A DNA stretch of 64,000 nt from Ampullaceana balthica (Eukaryota; Mollusca; Gastropoda; Lymnaeidae): positions 62,001 to 126,000 of the forward strand of contig CALYLW010001000.1 of the NCBI GenBank assembly GCA_944989445.1. The letters are read 5' to 3'. A model generated the notes under the pieces. That model ran no database searches. It worked only from the letters and a program-made list of their open reading frames with translations, and was not told where the DNA came from. A program made the translations under genes and the position numbers. Below are positions 46,051 through 57,411 of this stretch, in pieces (position 1 is the first letter of the stretch; each line of letters starts with the position of its first letter).

Positions 46051-46690
46051 ATGACCTGGCCATGATTTTTCTAAGGATATAAAGTCATTTCAGCATTTAT
46101 ATTTTGACTTATACATTACTTTCGCTCCTTCTATATAGAAGATTTTTTGTCTGTCGTTATCAATGGTTAAGAGTGCATTATAACATTAGGAAACTATTCA
46201 AATTATTAAAGATTATATAATCCTTAATGAAACCTGAATATAGTAAATTGCATAAATCATTCGATATAGGAAATTAAATTGTAAATAATAAATATATTCA
46301 CCCGCACATTTATGAGTAAATTATCGCTGTTGTTCTAAGATTTGTATTTTAAAAATAGTCCACTAATATTTTATTTTTCTAGTATTGACGTTAGGCAATG
46401 CTAACAACAGAATCGGTCTGATTTAAATGACAAAAACATACCGTTTACATTTCAGCTGAAGTCTTCACTTTCACTCGTGTCATTGTAGTTGCATGACATG
46501 TGAGTAAAATATGCACGATGTGCAACGGAAATCAATAGTGATATATATATATATATATATATATCAGGACTTGATAAATGCACTTACACGACATGGCTAA
46601 TATTTTAATGATTAATTAATGATCTTTCTTTGATTTTAGGACGAAAATGTTTACATTGAAGCCGCTAAACAATGACAATGGTAGCACAAT
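46051..46690. other. no recognisable gene
   Basis: It contains a short 5' piece of the SINE-like family (TTCGCTCCTTCTATATAGAA at about 46129) and an AT run at 46541-46563. Nothing else was assigned. Confidence 0.5.
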
Positions 46691-46739
46691 CTTCCCACAC
46701 AAAAATTTCCACAAAGTGTTTACATGGGTCACTAGACAA

Positions 46740-49185
46740 CAAAAACAGAGAATCAAATAGACCACATCACTATATGCACTTGGAGGAGCACATTACAGGG
46801 TGTAGAACAAAAGAGGAGCAGACATTGGATCAGACCACCATCTGGTTGTGTGCCAAGCTAAAAATAAAGCTAGCGAACCAAAGGCCAAAAACGACGGCGA
46901 ATTAGATGTGACTGTGGCAAGCTCCGAAACCCACAGGAAAAGAAACGAAACTACAGTAACCCTTAAAAATCGATTTGCTGCACTGCACTAGATGATGATA
47001 TATGAGGAACAATAGACAAAACTGGGATAATTTCAAAGAAATTATTTAGGATCTTGCAATGAAATACTAAAACCCGCCCGGAAAACAAAAAACTACTGGA
47101 TCAGCGATGTTAGACATGGCAAAGATTGAAGATAGAAAACGGACAAAACAAAATGTAATGAAGCCTCAAAGCAAGAACAAATAGACACACTTACCAACAG
47201 AAGAGTACATTACAATTAACATAAACCACTTACCCAACAAGCGTTACATACAATTACATGAACAACTTACCCAACAGAGTACCATACAATTAACATAAAC
47301 AACTTACCCCACAGAGTACATACAATATCAAAAGAGGTCACAAAAATGCGTAGAAATGACTACGAGTCATTTCTATAATCATGCTAGCTGAACATAGCAG
47401 AAGAAGCAGAAGAAGGAGATCTATAACAGTTATACAAAACTTACTAAGACTCTGAGGACACGAAATCTATACTATGTACGGTCCGAGACAGAACAAGGTA
47501 AGTCTTTTCTCTAGAGTGACCAGCTTAGAGAAGGAAAGAATATTCCGGATAGTCGCTAACAGACCGACCCACTGACACCACCGATCTGACCACAGGAGAA
47601 ACACTGGACATAAATATGGAAGAGATCTCCAGGAAGAAGTAAATATGGACGGCCATCAATCAATGAAGACAGTGGAGGAAAGCAGCTGGTGTAGATAACA
47701 TACCATCGAGGTCCTAAAGAAGGAGAGCTGAAAACATTACCCACCTCCACAGTATCTTCAACAAAATTTGGTCAACTGAAACCCCTCCTGCAGAATGGAA
47801 AAGAAAGGGCTTACTGATTGAAAATTCCAACTAATGGAGGATCTGTCACCTAATGTGGAGATATGTGCGCGAGAATTACCTACTATCTCAGTACCAAGCA
47901 ATAGTCTTTAGCAGAACAATACTAAACAGAATAAAAGATGGCTTCGATGATCTCCTGAGAGAAGAAACAAGTGGTTCAGAAATGGAAGATCATTGCCTTG
48001 TCCAACTTAGCAACACTTCGGATAATTAAATGAACACTCTATTGAATGGCAATCTCCACTCTATGGCCACATTGGTGGACTTTGAAAAGGCCTCTCGATA
48101 AGCATTAATAGAGCAGCTATATTGGTCAATAATGAAGGCATTTGGAATCCAAACAAAATAACAAAACTCATACAAAACATGTACGGTATAACTTACCTGC
48201 CAAGTAGTACACAATAGTAGACTAACAGATGAATTCCATGTCACAACTGGAGTCAAAGAAGGATGCCTCCTTCAACCACTCTGTCCCTTCTTGTCGTTAG
48301 ACGGGTCACAAAGGAGACTTATGCAAGCTCAGGAAAAGGAATCCAGTGAGAACTATGCACATCTACGACGATTGGAGTTGCGCGATGACTTGGCATTGTC
48401 CCACAGACTCTTCAAGACATGCAAGAACGAAATCAGCTAGCCTTGGGCGAGACTAGGAAAGCGCTACGGACTCAATGTAAGCATTCAAAAATCACATTTA
48501 TTGAAAATAAACTTCCAACAGCATGGAGCCATACAAGTAGCACGTAGCTGGAGCAAGTAAACAACTTTGCTATACTTGGGAGTGGTGGTCAGTGTTTCAG
48601 GGGAAACAGATGAGGACCATCGAACGAAGAATACATTTGGCGTCCCTCTGACTAGGCTTTTGCCAATCGGAAACAGGTCTGGAGAGTTTCTACATACATC
48701 TCTGGTCACAAAAGTAAGGATCTTTAAAACCAATGTTAAACGGTCCTACTTTATGGATCCGAAACATGTGCGAAGAGACAGAGACAACAAAAAATAGACA
48801 CAGACCTTGTTAAACAGATAGTCTCAGAAATTATCTGAAATAAAATGGTTCGACAAGGTCGAAAACTCCAAGCTGTGGGAGAGGTGTGGACAAAGACAGT
48901 AGAACACAAATCATGGAAGAAAGTGGAGATGGATTGGACACACCTAAAGAAAGATAACAGCAGGGCTAGGCAGGCCTTAGATTGGAACCCCCAGGGCAAA
49001 CGACAAGGAGGAAGACCCAAGCGTACATGGAGACGGAGCATGTTGGACGAGGCTGGAAGGACTGTGAAGAGCTGGGAAGAATTGAAGCGACTGGCAAGGG
49101 ACCGTGTAGAGTGGCGAGCTTTGACAGAGACCTATGTTCACAATACAATGACAAAAACAAAGAGGGAAGTTATCATCTATTTAAT
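46740..49185 (+). mobile_element. decayed LINE with endonuclease and reverse transcriptase traces
   Basis: Reading across frames, the order is that of an APE-type non-LTR element: KRGADIGSDHHLVVCQ (end of the endonuclease) near 46815; KKGLLI...WRGI-like RT start near 47800; FNRTILNRIKDGFDDLL-like and a FVDFEKA motif near 48075; EFHVTTGVKEGCLL near 48240; a degraded FADD region near 48390; LGVVVSVSGETDEDHRTK near 48580; and the tail QALDWNPQGKRQGGRPKRTW near 48975-49030. Stops and indels are frequent. The tail frame 48845-49318 is the longest clean part. Confidence 0.75.
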
Positions 49186-49318
49186 ATTAATTGAAAAAAT
49201 TTCCATATCAGAAACAAAATTATGTACATTCAAAATTGGTGAAATTCCTTCCCCTACCCCAACCCTCAACACGCACTCGATATGTCTCGAAAAATGGTAT
49301 GCACGACCACGCCCATAA
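48845..49318 (+). pseudogene. LINE RT C-terminal tail
   Basis: The first 100 codons contain WTHLKKDNSRARQALDWNPQ followed by GRPKRTWRRSM and DRVEWRALTE, the conserved tail of many endonuclease-type LINEs. The rest of the frame is noncoding 3' sequence. It belongs to the element at 46740-49185. Confidence 0.75.
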
Positions 49319-49344
49319 ACTTATATTATCTTAATCTGTTTACC

Positions 49345-49545
49345 GACGCTCCTTCTATACAGAAGATTATTGCGTCCTACGCTTATCTATGGTTTGTGTT
49401 TAGATCCTGCATTTTTATTTGAGATTTAATGCGGATAAATGTGTTGGTTTTCCTGGGTTTCTTCAGGCAACCCATTCACGCCCGAATTCCGACGGGATGA
49501 GGAAACTTTGTATGTGTTTGGTTCTTGCATACGAATAAGAAACTA
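49345..49545 (+). repeat. SINE-like repeat, copy 2
   Basis: CGCTCCTTCTATACAGAAGA, GCGTCCTACGCT, ATGGTTTGTGTTTAG, GGCAACCCATTC and CGCCCGAATTCC are shared with the copy at 55365 in the same order. It lies about 160 bases after the LINE tail. Confidence 0.65.
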
Positions 49546-50450
49546 TTATAAATATTAAGAATATTCTATTTTCCAATGACCTAAGACCCAACCCAAAATG
49601 TTTTTGTTTCAACGTCAGGTTTGACGATTATGACATTCATTTTTACGGGAGCATTCATATTTTGAGCGCTTTCGGAAATTTTTAAACTATTTTCTTTCAT
49701 CCTGGAGAGGAATCAGATTAATTATAATTGAGCGTAACTTACAAACCACAACATCAGTGTGTAACTCTTAAGATCCACTTCCGGAATTTAAAATGTATCC
49801 ATCACAGAAAAACGCTCTTCAAATATTTTCTGCGACAACATCTTTACTTCAAACAGAAAAGTGTTAGGAAAATCTTTGGGTTTTATATATGTAAAAATAA
49901 AAAAAACTGTCATTGATTACACGTCAGCTAAATTGTAAATTATAATAATTAGTTTAGTTACACAACAAAACATGATCATTTATTAGCTTAAGACTTGGAT
50001 ACATTTTTTTAGCAAAAAGACTTGTTTATAATGATAGGATCATAATGAGTATCCGTTGTGGAGTATGTTGATCTACAGTCAGCAAAAAAGTGCTTTCAAA
50101 TTGGTGGTTCACGTGGGGCATTCGCTGGACTGGTCGCAGATGTTCTCAAAAAAAGTGAAGAGAAATTGTCAGTGCAGGGAAAATAGTGCCAACGGTCCCT
50201 GTTGGTGCAATGGAAAAAAACAATTCCTGCTGGTCCGCAATACAAAAAAGTTTGAGAAGCACTGATTCTACAAGTGTATTGACTTGGAAATTTATGAAGT
50301 TGATTGAGTGTCATATTCATCTCTCGAAAGGAAATTTCATGTCACACAAGATGTTAAAGTAGTTCGCAGAACATAATTACCTAAAGCTGTCAACGATCAA
50401 CACAGAGTCAAGTAGTTACAGACATCTCATTACTAAGCTGCTCAACAGAT
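49546..50450. other. no recognisable gene
   Basis: AT-rich DNA with short unassigned frames. Confidence 0.5.
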
Positions 50451-50462
50451 CGACTAACACGG

Positions 50463-51062
50463 ACTGTCATGTTTAGTTCAACTTATTACACTAGATGTCA
50501 ACTAACTACACTAACAGTCGACTAACAATACTGTATGACAACTTATTACACTAGATGTCAACTAACTACACTAACAGTCGACTAGCAATACTATATGACA
50601 ACTTATTACACTAGATGTCAACTCACTACACTAACAGTCGACTAACAATACTATATGACAACTTATTACACTAGATGTCAACTAACTACACTAACAGTCG
50701 ACTAACAATACTGTATGACAACATATTACACTAGATGTCAACTAACTACACTAACAGTCGACTAACAATACTATATGACAACTTATTACACTAGATGTCA
50801 ACTAACTACACAAACAGTCGACTAACAATACTGTATGACAACTTATTACACTAGATGTCAACTAACTACACTAAACAGTCGACTAACAATACTGTATGAC
50901 AACTTATTACACTAGATGTCAACTAACTACACTAACAGTCGACTAACAATACTATATGACAACTTATTACACTAGATGTCAACTAACTACACTAACAGTC
51001 GACTAGCAATACTATATGACAACTTATTACACTAGATGTCAACTAACTACACAATATATCAA
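50463..51062. repeat. 60-bp tandem repeat, about ten copies
   Basis: The unit contains ACTTATTACACTAGATGTCA, ACTAACTACACTAACAG and GTCGACTAACAATACT. Copies differ at a few fixed positions (ACTGTATG or ACTATATG, CTAACAAT or CTAGCAAT) that alternate irregularly, hinting at duplication of blocks of two or more units. One copy near 50875 has an extra A. Confidence 0.95.
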
Positions 51063-51065
51063 CTA

Positions 51066-51705
51066 ACCTGAAGAAACATTTTGGGTTGTTTTTTTTTAAG
51101 TACTTAGTAGTTTCTATTTCCTGAAATGCCAACTAGACGCTACATTCATCGCTTGAACTGTCGACATTCTTCCTGCTAGAGTCCTTCTGCTTAGATGGGC
51201 TGTTTCCATTTATAAGCAAACGTCAACAATTTAGGTACCACGGTGGTTGTTAATTAAACCATCAATTTGTAATGAATTGCCCCTTGTTTCGGCTTCACTA
51301 CCCCTTAGCTCATGGGCTAAGTACAGCGTTTAGATTCGATGTGTCGTTTTTTGCCAAGCAGGATACGTTACACCCTACTAACTACACGCAGGGGCCTCAA
51401 CGGGTCGTTGAATAAAGATAAGAAGCCGACCCATTCATTGGAACAGTTTTTATTTGTTCGTTCCGTGTCAACACTGCTGCGGGATTGCTTGGTCCATAAG
51501 GTGGGTCCAAACAGAAAAATATCAAAGGGAAGAGTCTATGACTAGTACTAGAAGGTAAACTATAAATACTTTTCGATTTAAAATTTAAAAAAAACGTATT
51601 TGATTCTTATCTTTTCTAATTCAACAGTAAATCCAGATTTTCTTACTTTTTTTTGTTATAAACATATCCCTTTTTTCAGGTTTACATACGGAAAGGTATA
51701 GTCAG
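51066..51705. other. no recognisable gene
   Basis: Unassigned sequence. A 68-codon plus-strand frame at 51339 has no recognised motif. Confidence 0.45.
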
Positions 51706-52005
51706 GGGCGTCACTAGCTTTGGTGTCACCCAGAGTGGTAAACTATTGGCCACCCAAGGCGTCACTAGCTTTGGTGTCACCCAGAGTGGTAAACTATTGG
51801 CCCCCCAAACCCCCCTCCCCTTTCCCGACTTGGTCAAGGGCTTCACTATCTTTGGTGTCACCCAGAGTGGTAAACTATTGGCCACCCAAACCCCCCTCCC
51901 CTTTCCCGACTTGGTCAGAGGCTTCACTAGCTTTGGTGTAGCCCAGAGTGGTAAACTATTGGCCACCCAAACCCCCCTCCCCTTTCCCGACCTGCGCCAA
52001 GTACT
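51706..52005 (+). repeat. 51/81-bp tandem repeat derived from a transposon-like end
   Basis: GGTGTCACCCAGAGTGGTAA and CTATTGGCCACCCAA recur at about 51721, 51772, 51857 and 51938. The later copies include an extra C-rich CCCCTCCCCTTTCCCGACTT block, giving a unit of about 81 bp. The first bases, CAGGGGCGTCACTAGC, resemble the end of the hAT element at 55991. Confidence 0.85.
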
Positions 52006-52195
52006 TACAAAGTTTCTTTATGTGCCCTAAATACTCGAACCAAGTGATGTGGGACGTGAGCCCGCCATAGAATTGTGTCTCGAAATAAGGATGGTAGCTA
52101 TGTTCGTTCAAGTTCAAGTGAGACGATAAGATTTGATAAGAAGGGGGTGGAGAAAGACGCCCTGTCTTATTTTAACTTCATTTACTGCCTACAAA

Positions 52196-52371
52196 CAGTC
52201 GCGTAGCTATGGGAGGGGTAGAGTGGGTCCAAATTCGAAAGTCCCCCGGGCCCCCAGATTAGTGTTTGTACATTTTTTTACATTAAATATTACGCCACCT
52301 CCATGTGTGTGGCCCCCCCCCAAGGAGGTTAAGCCCCCTAGCCCTCTTACGAATTCCTAGCTACGCCACTG
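52196..52371. mobile_element. short hAT MITE (CAGTGGCGTAGCTAGG-type ends)
   Basis: The 176-bp element has ends CAGTCGCGTAGCTATGGG and, in reverse, CAGTGGCGTAGCTAGG. The flanks CCTACAAA and CCTATATA match at 6 of 8, a decayed target duplication. Confidence 0.65.
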
Positions 52372-52799
52372 CCTATATATATAGAAATATAATACGTTGA
52401 ACAATTAATTTCAGAAGATGTGGAATGATATAATAGACATCACAAATGTATTATCAATAAATTAATGCATGGATTTCTGTGAAGTAAATTGTATAAATAT
52501 TAAACATGCGTATTCGAAATTTGATTTAATTGAATTGTTTATATAGATTTCAAACTGCTATACTTCTTTCAAATATATAACAAGAAATATCTTGAATATA
52601 ATATAATATACTTAAAATTCCTCAAAACCCATGCCTGATGAATTGGCCATGGTGAAAGAATGAAAGGAGATTTCAGTTTTCCACAAAAAAGCAATCATAT
52701 ATAATTTCTTCATTATCTAAGTGTTTACATACCCTATCATTGTTTATGACAAATTGCTGATTAAATAAGATAAAGGATTAGAATTGTTAAATAACGGCC

Positions 52800-52941
52800 T
52801 ATTTTTAACTCCCCTCGTCACACTTTGTCATAAAAACTTAGAACCCTCTTAAATATGACGCAGCAAAGCTTTGAATCATTAACACCCCCCCCCCTTTTAA
52901 AGCTGTATTTTCTATTTGAAAATTAGCATGTTGCAAATAAG
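52800..52941. mobile_element. fragment of the GTCCATAAATGACGTC MITE family
   Basis: It is parallel to 59590-59705 (CTCGTCACACTTTGTCATAA, GTATTTTCTATTTGAAAA, AGCATGTTGCAAATAA) and is cut off at 52942 by a GGCCGGATA-type end. Confidence 0.6.
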
Positions 52942-53680
52942 TGGTGGCCGGATATGGTTTTTTACTATTTGCCGGATCCAGATAGTTTGACCCTAATATT
53001 TGCCGGATCCGGATATCTCCACATTTAAGTGTAAAAGCTAAGGGTGTGAACTTTACTACGTTCCATTTAGTATTTAATACTATTTATTAAAATATTTATT
53101 ATCCAACATATGGAGAGTATCGTATCTCAACAATGACAGTCTGTGACACTGCCAAAGTTAGCGATGAACATATTACAATGAATCGAATGAACGAACTTGA
53201 GCGAAGTTCAACTAACTGTGAAGTGTGTACCAAACTAACAGTGTTGTAATGAGTGTGTAGTGTGGTGTACAAGAAGTTGTGATCTAGGGCCATAATAGAA
53301 ACTGTTCTTTCATTCAGACTAGGTAAGTATAATATACTGTTAGTTAACTTAGTTTGTTATCTTATGTAGTAAAGTAATATCTATGCTTCTAACTTTTTAA
53401 CGTAATATTTTTTTCTCGTATTGAAATTGATTGCTTTACTATATTTTGCATGGATTTGAAGGATTTCATGATCAACGCTTGTTAATTTGTTTACTTTTAT
53501 ATTTATTAATAATTTAATGTATAACTTAATTTTTTACTATTAAACTCATTTTCTATAATGGTAATATTATTCACAATAGACTAGAGTTTAAAATCTATGA
53601 GACTGAATAAGATGAAACTCGTTAGACAAGTAAAAAATGTATTTTTAACTTCACAAATCAAATGACAATACTTTTTATTA

Positions 53681-55217
53681 GGGCTGCGGAAATCAACGAT
53701 TGATTTCTCGATTAATCGTTAAAATCTTTTAACGATTAAATTATTTTTTAAGATTAATCTACCCATCACTTACAAATTATTGTAAGTCAAAAAAAATTTT
53801 TAATAATAATAATAAATAGCGGCCCATAAATAATAAATTTCCTGACCATTACACGAAAAAAAATTATTTTAAACTATTGACTGACGGGAATGTTCAAAAT
53901 GTTGATAAAGTTTGCCTACCATGGTTCTAACACTTCGCCTACTTATCAAACCAAATGAAAAGAGTATTAAGATAATGGCAGTAATGTAGTCTGACTCAGA
54001 GTCAGAAAATGGCGACAGCTCTTCTGATGAATTACTGCGTTACAAAATGGAGATGAAAGTTTCTGAATCCATTAACTCTCTACAATAGTGGAAACTTAAT
54101 GAACCCCGATATCCGATAATGTCACTCCTTGCCAAGATCATTTTGTGCATACCAGTTACCTCAGTTCCATGTGAATGAGTGTTCAGCGCGGCTGGTTATA
54201 TTTTAAATTAGACCCGCTCATCACTTGAGCCACATAATGTCAATACACTTGTCTTTTTTAATCCCTTATATTAACTTCACCGCCGTCTCTGTCTCTCTGT
54301 CTGTCTTGGGCGGGCACCGCGGAAAAACAAAAGTAAAAAATGACCCACTTTCCGTGAAGGCATCGAGCTGAAATTTAGCACACGGACCCATGTCACCTAA
54401 CAATGCATCGTATCAAAATTTCAGATCGATCGAACGTACCGTAATTAAGTTAATGCATTTTTAGGTTATCTATATAAACTATATGTAGTGGTCGCTATCG
54501 TTTACATTTTACGGGTCACTTGACTTCACCCCAGCCACAGGTGAACACATCTCGTGTTTTAACAAGGTGTACCGGCGTGCTTTTGTTTACATTTTGCGTG
54601 TCACGCTGAGCTCGGACCAGCGATCGGTGACAAGACCTTTCCCCTCTATCCCCCCCCCCGGGTTAAAAGCAAAGTTGAGATAAGACAGATTCAGTCTGTA
54701 AATATTTGTCGCATTTGAACATAATTAATAATTTTAGTTATGTCTCATATATAAGGGATTTATAGGGAAAAACTTTGTTTTATTAAATCCCTTATATTAA
54801 CTTCACCGCCGTCTCTCTCTGTCTGTCTTGGGCCCGCGGAAAAACAAAAGTCGAAAATGACCCACTTTCCGTGAAGTAATCGAGCTGAAATTTGGCACAC
54901 GGACCCGTGTCACCTAACAATGCATCGTATCAAAATTTTAGATCGATCGAACGTACCGTAATTAAATTAATTCATTTTTAGTTTATCTATATAAACTATA
55001 TGTAGCGGTCGCTATTGTTTACATTTTACGGGTCACTTGACTTCACGCCAGCAGTCCATGACCACATCTCGTGGAGGAGTTCACTCAGTTTTATGCTGTA
55101 AATGTTTATCGCGTTGGAACATAATCAATACTTTAAGTTTTTCGAAATTAACGATTAATTAATTGTTAATTTTTCAAAAGTTAAAGATTAATTTTAAATT
55201 AATCGTTAACAGCCGTA
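53681..55217 (+). mobile_element. decayed hAT (Ac/ZBED-like) element, perfect 8-bp duplication
   Basis: It is flanked by CTTTTTAT at 53673-53680 and 55218-55225. The ends are TAGGGCTGCGGAAATCAACG and, in reverse, TACGGCTGTTAACGATT. On the plus strand, 54060-54240 encodes traces of the C-terminal hAT dimerisation domain: LNEPRYPIMSLLAKIILCIP, TSVPCE and VFSAAGYIL. The inner transposase is otherwise lost. Two family A units (54258-55135) fill the right half. Confidence 0.8.
54258..55135 (-). repeat. family A units inside a hAT element
   Basis: Two units in reverse orientation start AATCCCTTATATTAACTTC at about 54260 and 54786. They keep ATCGAGCTGAAATTT(A/T)G, AACAATGCATCGTATCAAAA and GATCGATCGAACGTACCGT. 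The second lacks part of its right side. Their position inside a TSD-bounded hAT shows that the family arrived after that hAT. Confidence 0.75.
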
Positions 55218-55364
55218 CTTTTTATATATTTGTTTATAAACTTATTAATATTATTTTAATTTCAAATAATTCTTTACTAGGTTGTTATCCGGATCCTATC
55301 CGGATCTGCCATAAGTATTTGGCAAATCCGGATAGTGGCGGAAATCGTATCTTATCTGTTAGAT

Positions 55365-55925
55365 ACGCTCCCTCTATACAGAAGATTAATGCGTCCTACG
55401 CTAATCTATGGTTTGTGTTTAGTCCTGCATTTTTATTAGAGATTTAAACGTTGATAAAGTGTTGGTTTTCCTGGTTTCTTCAGGCAACCCATTTCACGCC
55501 CGAATTCCGGACGGGAAAATCGAAAATTTGTAATTGCATGTGTTTGTTCTTGCATATGGAATAAGAAGTAAGTAAGTAAGTAAGTAATCGGCATCCTTAC
55601 CGTCTCGCGATACGATGGTGCATCACTGTTGAGTTGGGTTTCATTTCCTCGAGTGGCTGTGCAGTCCTATCCTTGAGTGACAGTCTTTACCACAGCTTTT
55701 ACACACGAATACTGTGCTACTAAATGTTTTGGCCTTTCTCCTAGCTCTTCTTTCTGTAGCTTCCTCCATCCATCTCTCTTCGGCTACTATGACGCCCTCT
55801 TTGACAACTGTGCGCCACGTAGATCGGTCTTCTGCCTTACACTCCCAGTCGCTTTTCCGTATTCTGACTGCTTTCATTCCCTTATATGGAATAAGAAAGG
55901 TGTTTTTATCCTTATGTCTATCTGA
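55365..55925 (+). repeat. SINE-like repeat, copy 3, split by a LINE fragment
   Basis: The left part (55365-55567) is parallel to 49345-49545, and the right part resumes at 55885. The insertion between them repeats TATGGAATAAGAA on both sides. The right remainder was not aligned far beyond 55925. Confidence 0.65.
55568..55884 (-). mobile_element. 5'-truncated LINE fragment with 13-bp target duplication
   Basis: TATGGAATAAGAA at 55555-55567 recurs at 55885-55897. On the minus strand, 55877-55641 encodes the end of a LINE polyprotein: a basic coiled segment (EERWMEEATERRARRKAK) and a zinc finger CKSCGKDCHSRIGLHSHSR. The 3' tail, at the left in this view, is a four-base repeat (TAAG on the plus strand). 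This is a typical target-primed insertion with loss of its 5' end. Confidence 0.8.
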
Positions 55926-56543
55926 GGGTTGTATTAAGTTATCTTTGTATTTCTAAATTAGAATTAATTGCTTTTATGTATGATTAATACCAGTGGCGTC
56001 ACTAGGGGGTGCGGGGGCGGGCAGCCCCGGGTGACACCCATCAGGGGGTGACACCCAAACCTAACAATTTACTGAATGATTTTATGTTGTTTTTTTATTT
56101 TTAAAAAAATAATTTAAAAAATTAAAAAGACATTCTTTCTTCCCCTAGAAAGAAATTATGGAATACAATGAAATACTCTAAACGCTTAAACTTTTCAATA
56201 AAAAAATATCAGTTAACGTGCAATAATAAAACAGTCCCAACGAACTACAATGAAACAAATTAAGGGGAAAAAAAAGAAACAGCGGACCAGAGAGAGCTTT
56301 AAAAAGTTTAGAAATATGGGAGACTGTCTCTTATGTTTTAAATGATATAAGCCAACTGGGCTTAGACATACCGACACCCAACCTCACTAGTCCCTCCACC
56401 ACAGTTGGGAGTGTGGTGGAAGAAGATTTCTCTAAAAAACAAAATAATAATAAAAATCAAAATATGGGTTTTCTTTGTTGTTTTTTTTAGAGGAAAGTTA
56501 TGAATTAAATGTCTTTGAGTTAATAATTTTGTTTTATTTATAC

Positions 56544-57085
56544 CAGTGGCGTCGCTAGGGGGGCAATGGGGGGCGCCCCAGGCGACACCATCAGGCGGGT
56601 GTCACCAAAGTCTAACATTTTATTGTGTTCGATTTTATGTCAGAAAAAAAGAAGACACATTTTTTCACCTAGAAAGAAATTAAGAAATACAATTAAATAC
56701 GTTAAACGTGAAAACTTTTATTTAAAAAATATCAGTTAACTTGCAATTACAAAACAGTCGCAACACACAAAAAACATTAAAACAAATTAGGGGGGAAAAA
56801 AGAAACAGTCGCAGCAGAGAGATCTTTATAAAAAAAAAGGCCGGACCTGAAAGAGGAAGTGTCTTCTGTTTTAAAAGATATAAAGCCATTTTGCCTTTGA
56901 CACACCGATAGCATGAAAGAATCCCACCTCACTTCTCCCTCCACCATAGTGGGGTGGGGGTAGAGAATACGATTTTTCTATAAAAAAATCAAAAGATGGG
57001 TTTTCTAAGATGTCTTTTTTTAGAGGAAAATTATGAGTTCAGTGTCTTTGACTTTATATTTTGTTTTATCTATATTTATTAGAGG
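56544..57085. repeat. tandem second copy of the left end of the hAT element
   Basis: 55991-56543 and 56544-57085 match throughout: CAGTGGCGTC(A/G)CTAGGG, CACCTAGAAAGAAATTA, AAAATATCAGTTAAC, CCCTCCACCA and TTTTTTTAGAGGAAA. Divergence between the two copies is clear, so the duplication is not recent. Confidence 0.8.
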
Positions 57086-57216
57086 CGTGCAAGCATAGAC
57101 ATGTATGTTTATATACAGGAGGTCCTCCAGTTACGACGGTCCTATCCCGACTTACGCTGTTTCGTGGTTACGAACACGCCCCCATAAAGAATAATATTAC
57201 TCATTATTCCGTATTT

Positions 57217-57411
57217 TTAATGGGGGGTTTTTTGTTGTAATTTTAAACTTTTGTTTTTCATTGGGTAACGAATTGTTTTCTCTATTTGAAATATTAGTTT
57301 GCGAATTTTTCTCATGGCGAAGTTAGCAATCAAGTCAGTAAAGCTAAGTAAGCCTACACGTTCCTTTTCAATGTTCATTAGAGAGAGCATATTCAGTCTT
57401 TGTTGTCCCAT
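57217..57411 (-). pseudogene. hAT transposase C-terminal dimerisation domain
   Basis: The minus-strand stretch starts MGQQRLNMLSLMNIEKE and continues DLIANFAMRKIRK, the end of ZMYM1-like hAT transposases. It belongs to the outer 55991-61510 element; the next upstream coding part is beyond the nested hAT. Confidence 0.8.

Larger units (their letters stand above)
52942..55345. mobile_element. outer hAT-like element with GCCGGAT ends (tentative)
   Basis: GGTGGCCGGATATGG and ATTTGCCGGATCC at the left are mirrored at 55282-55345 by GGATCCTATCCGG, TATTTGGCAAATCCGGATAG and GTGGCGG. If these are the two ends, the element is about 2.4 kb and holds the hAT at 53681-55217. The target duplication was not resolved. 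Confidence 0.4.

Noticed and set aside
50463..51062. CRISPR array
   Set aside because: The repeats are directly adjacent without unique spacers, and the surroundings are eukaryotic. It is an ordinary tandem repeat.
55641..55956. Plus-strand frames of about 80 codons
   Set aside because: They are antisense shadows of the LINE C-terminal fragment on the minus strand.
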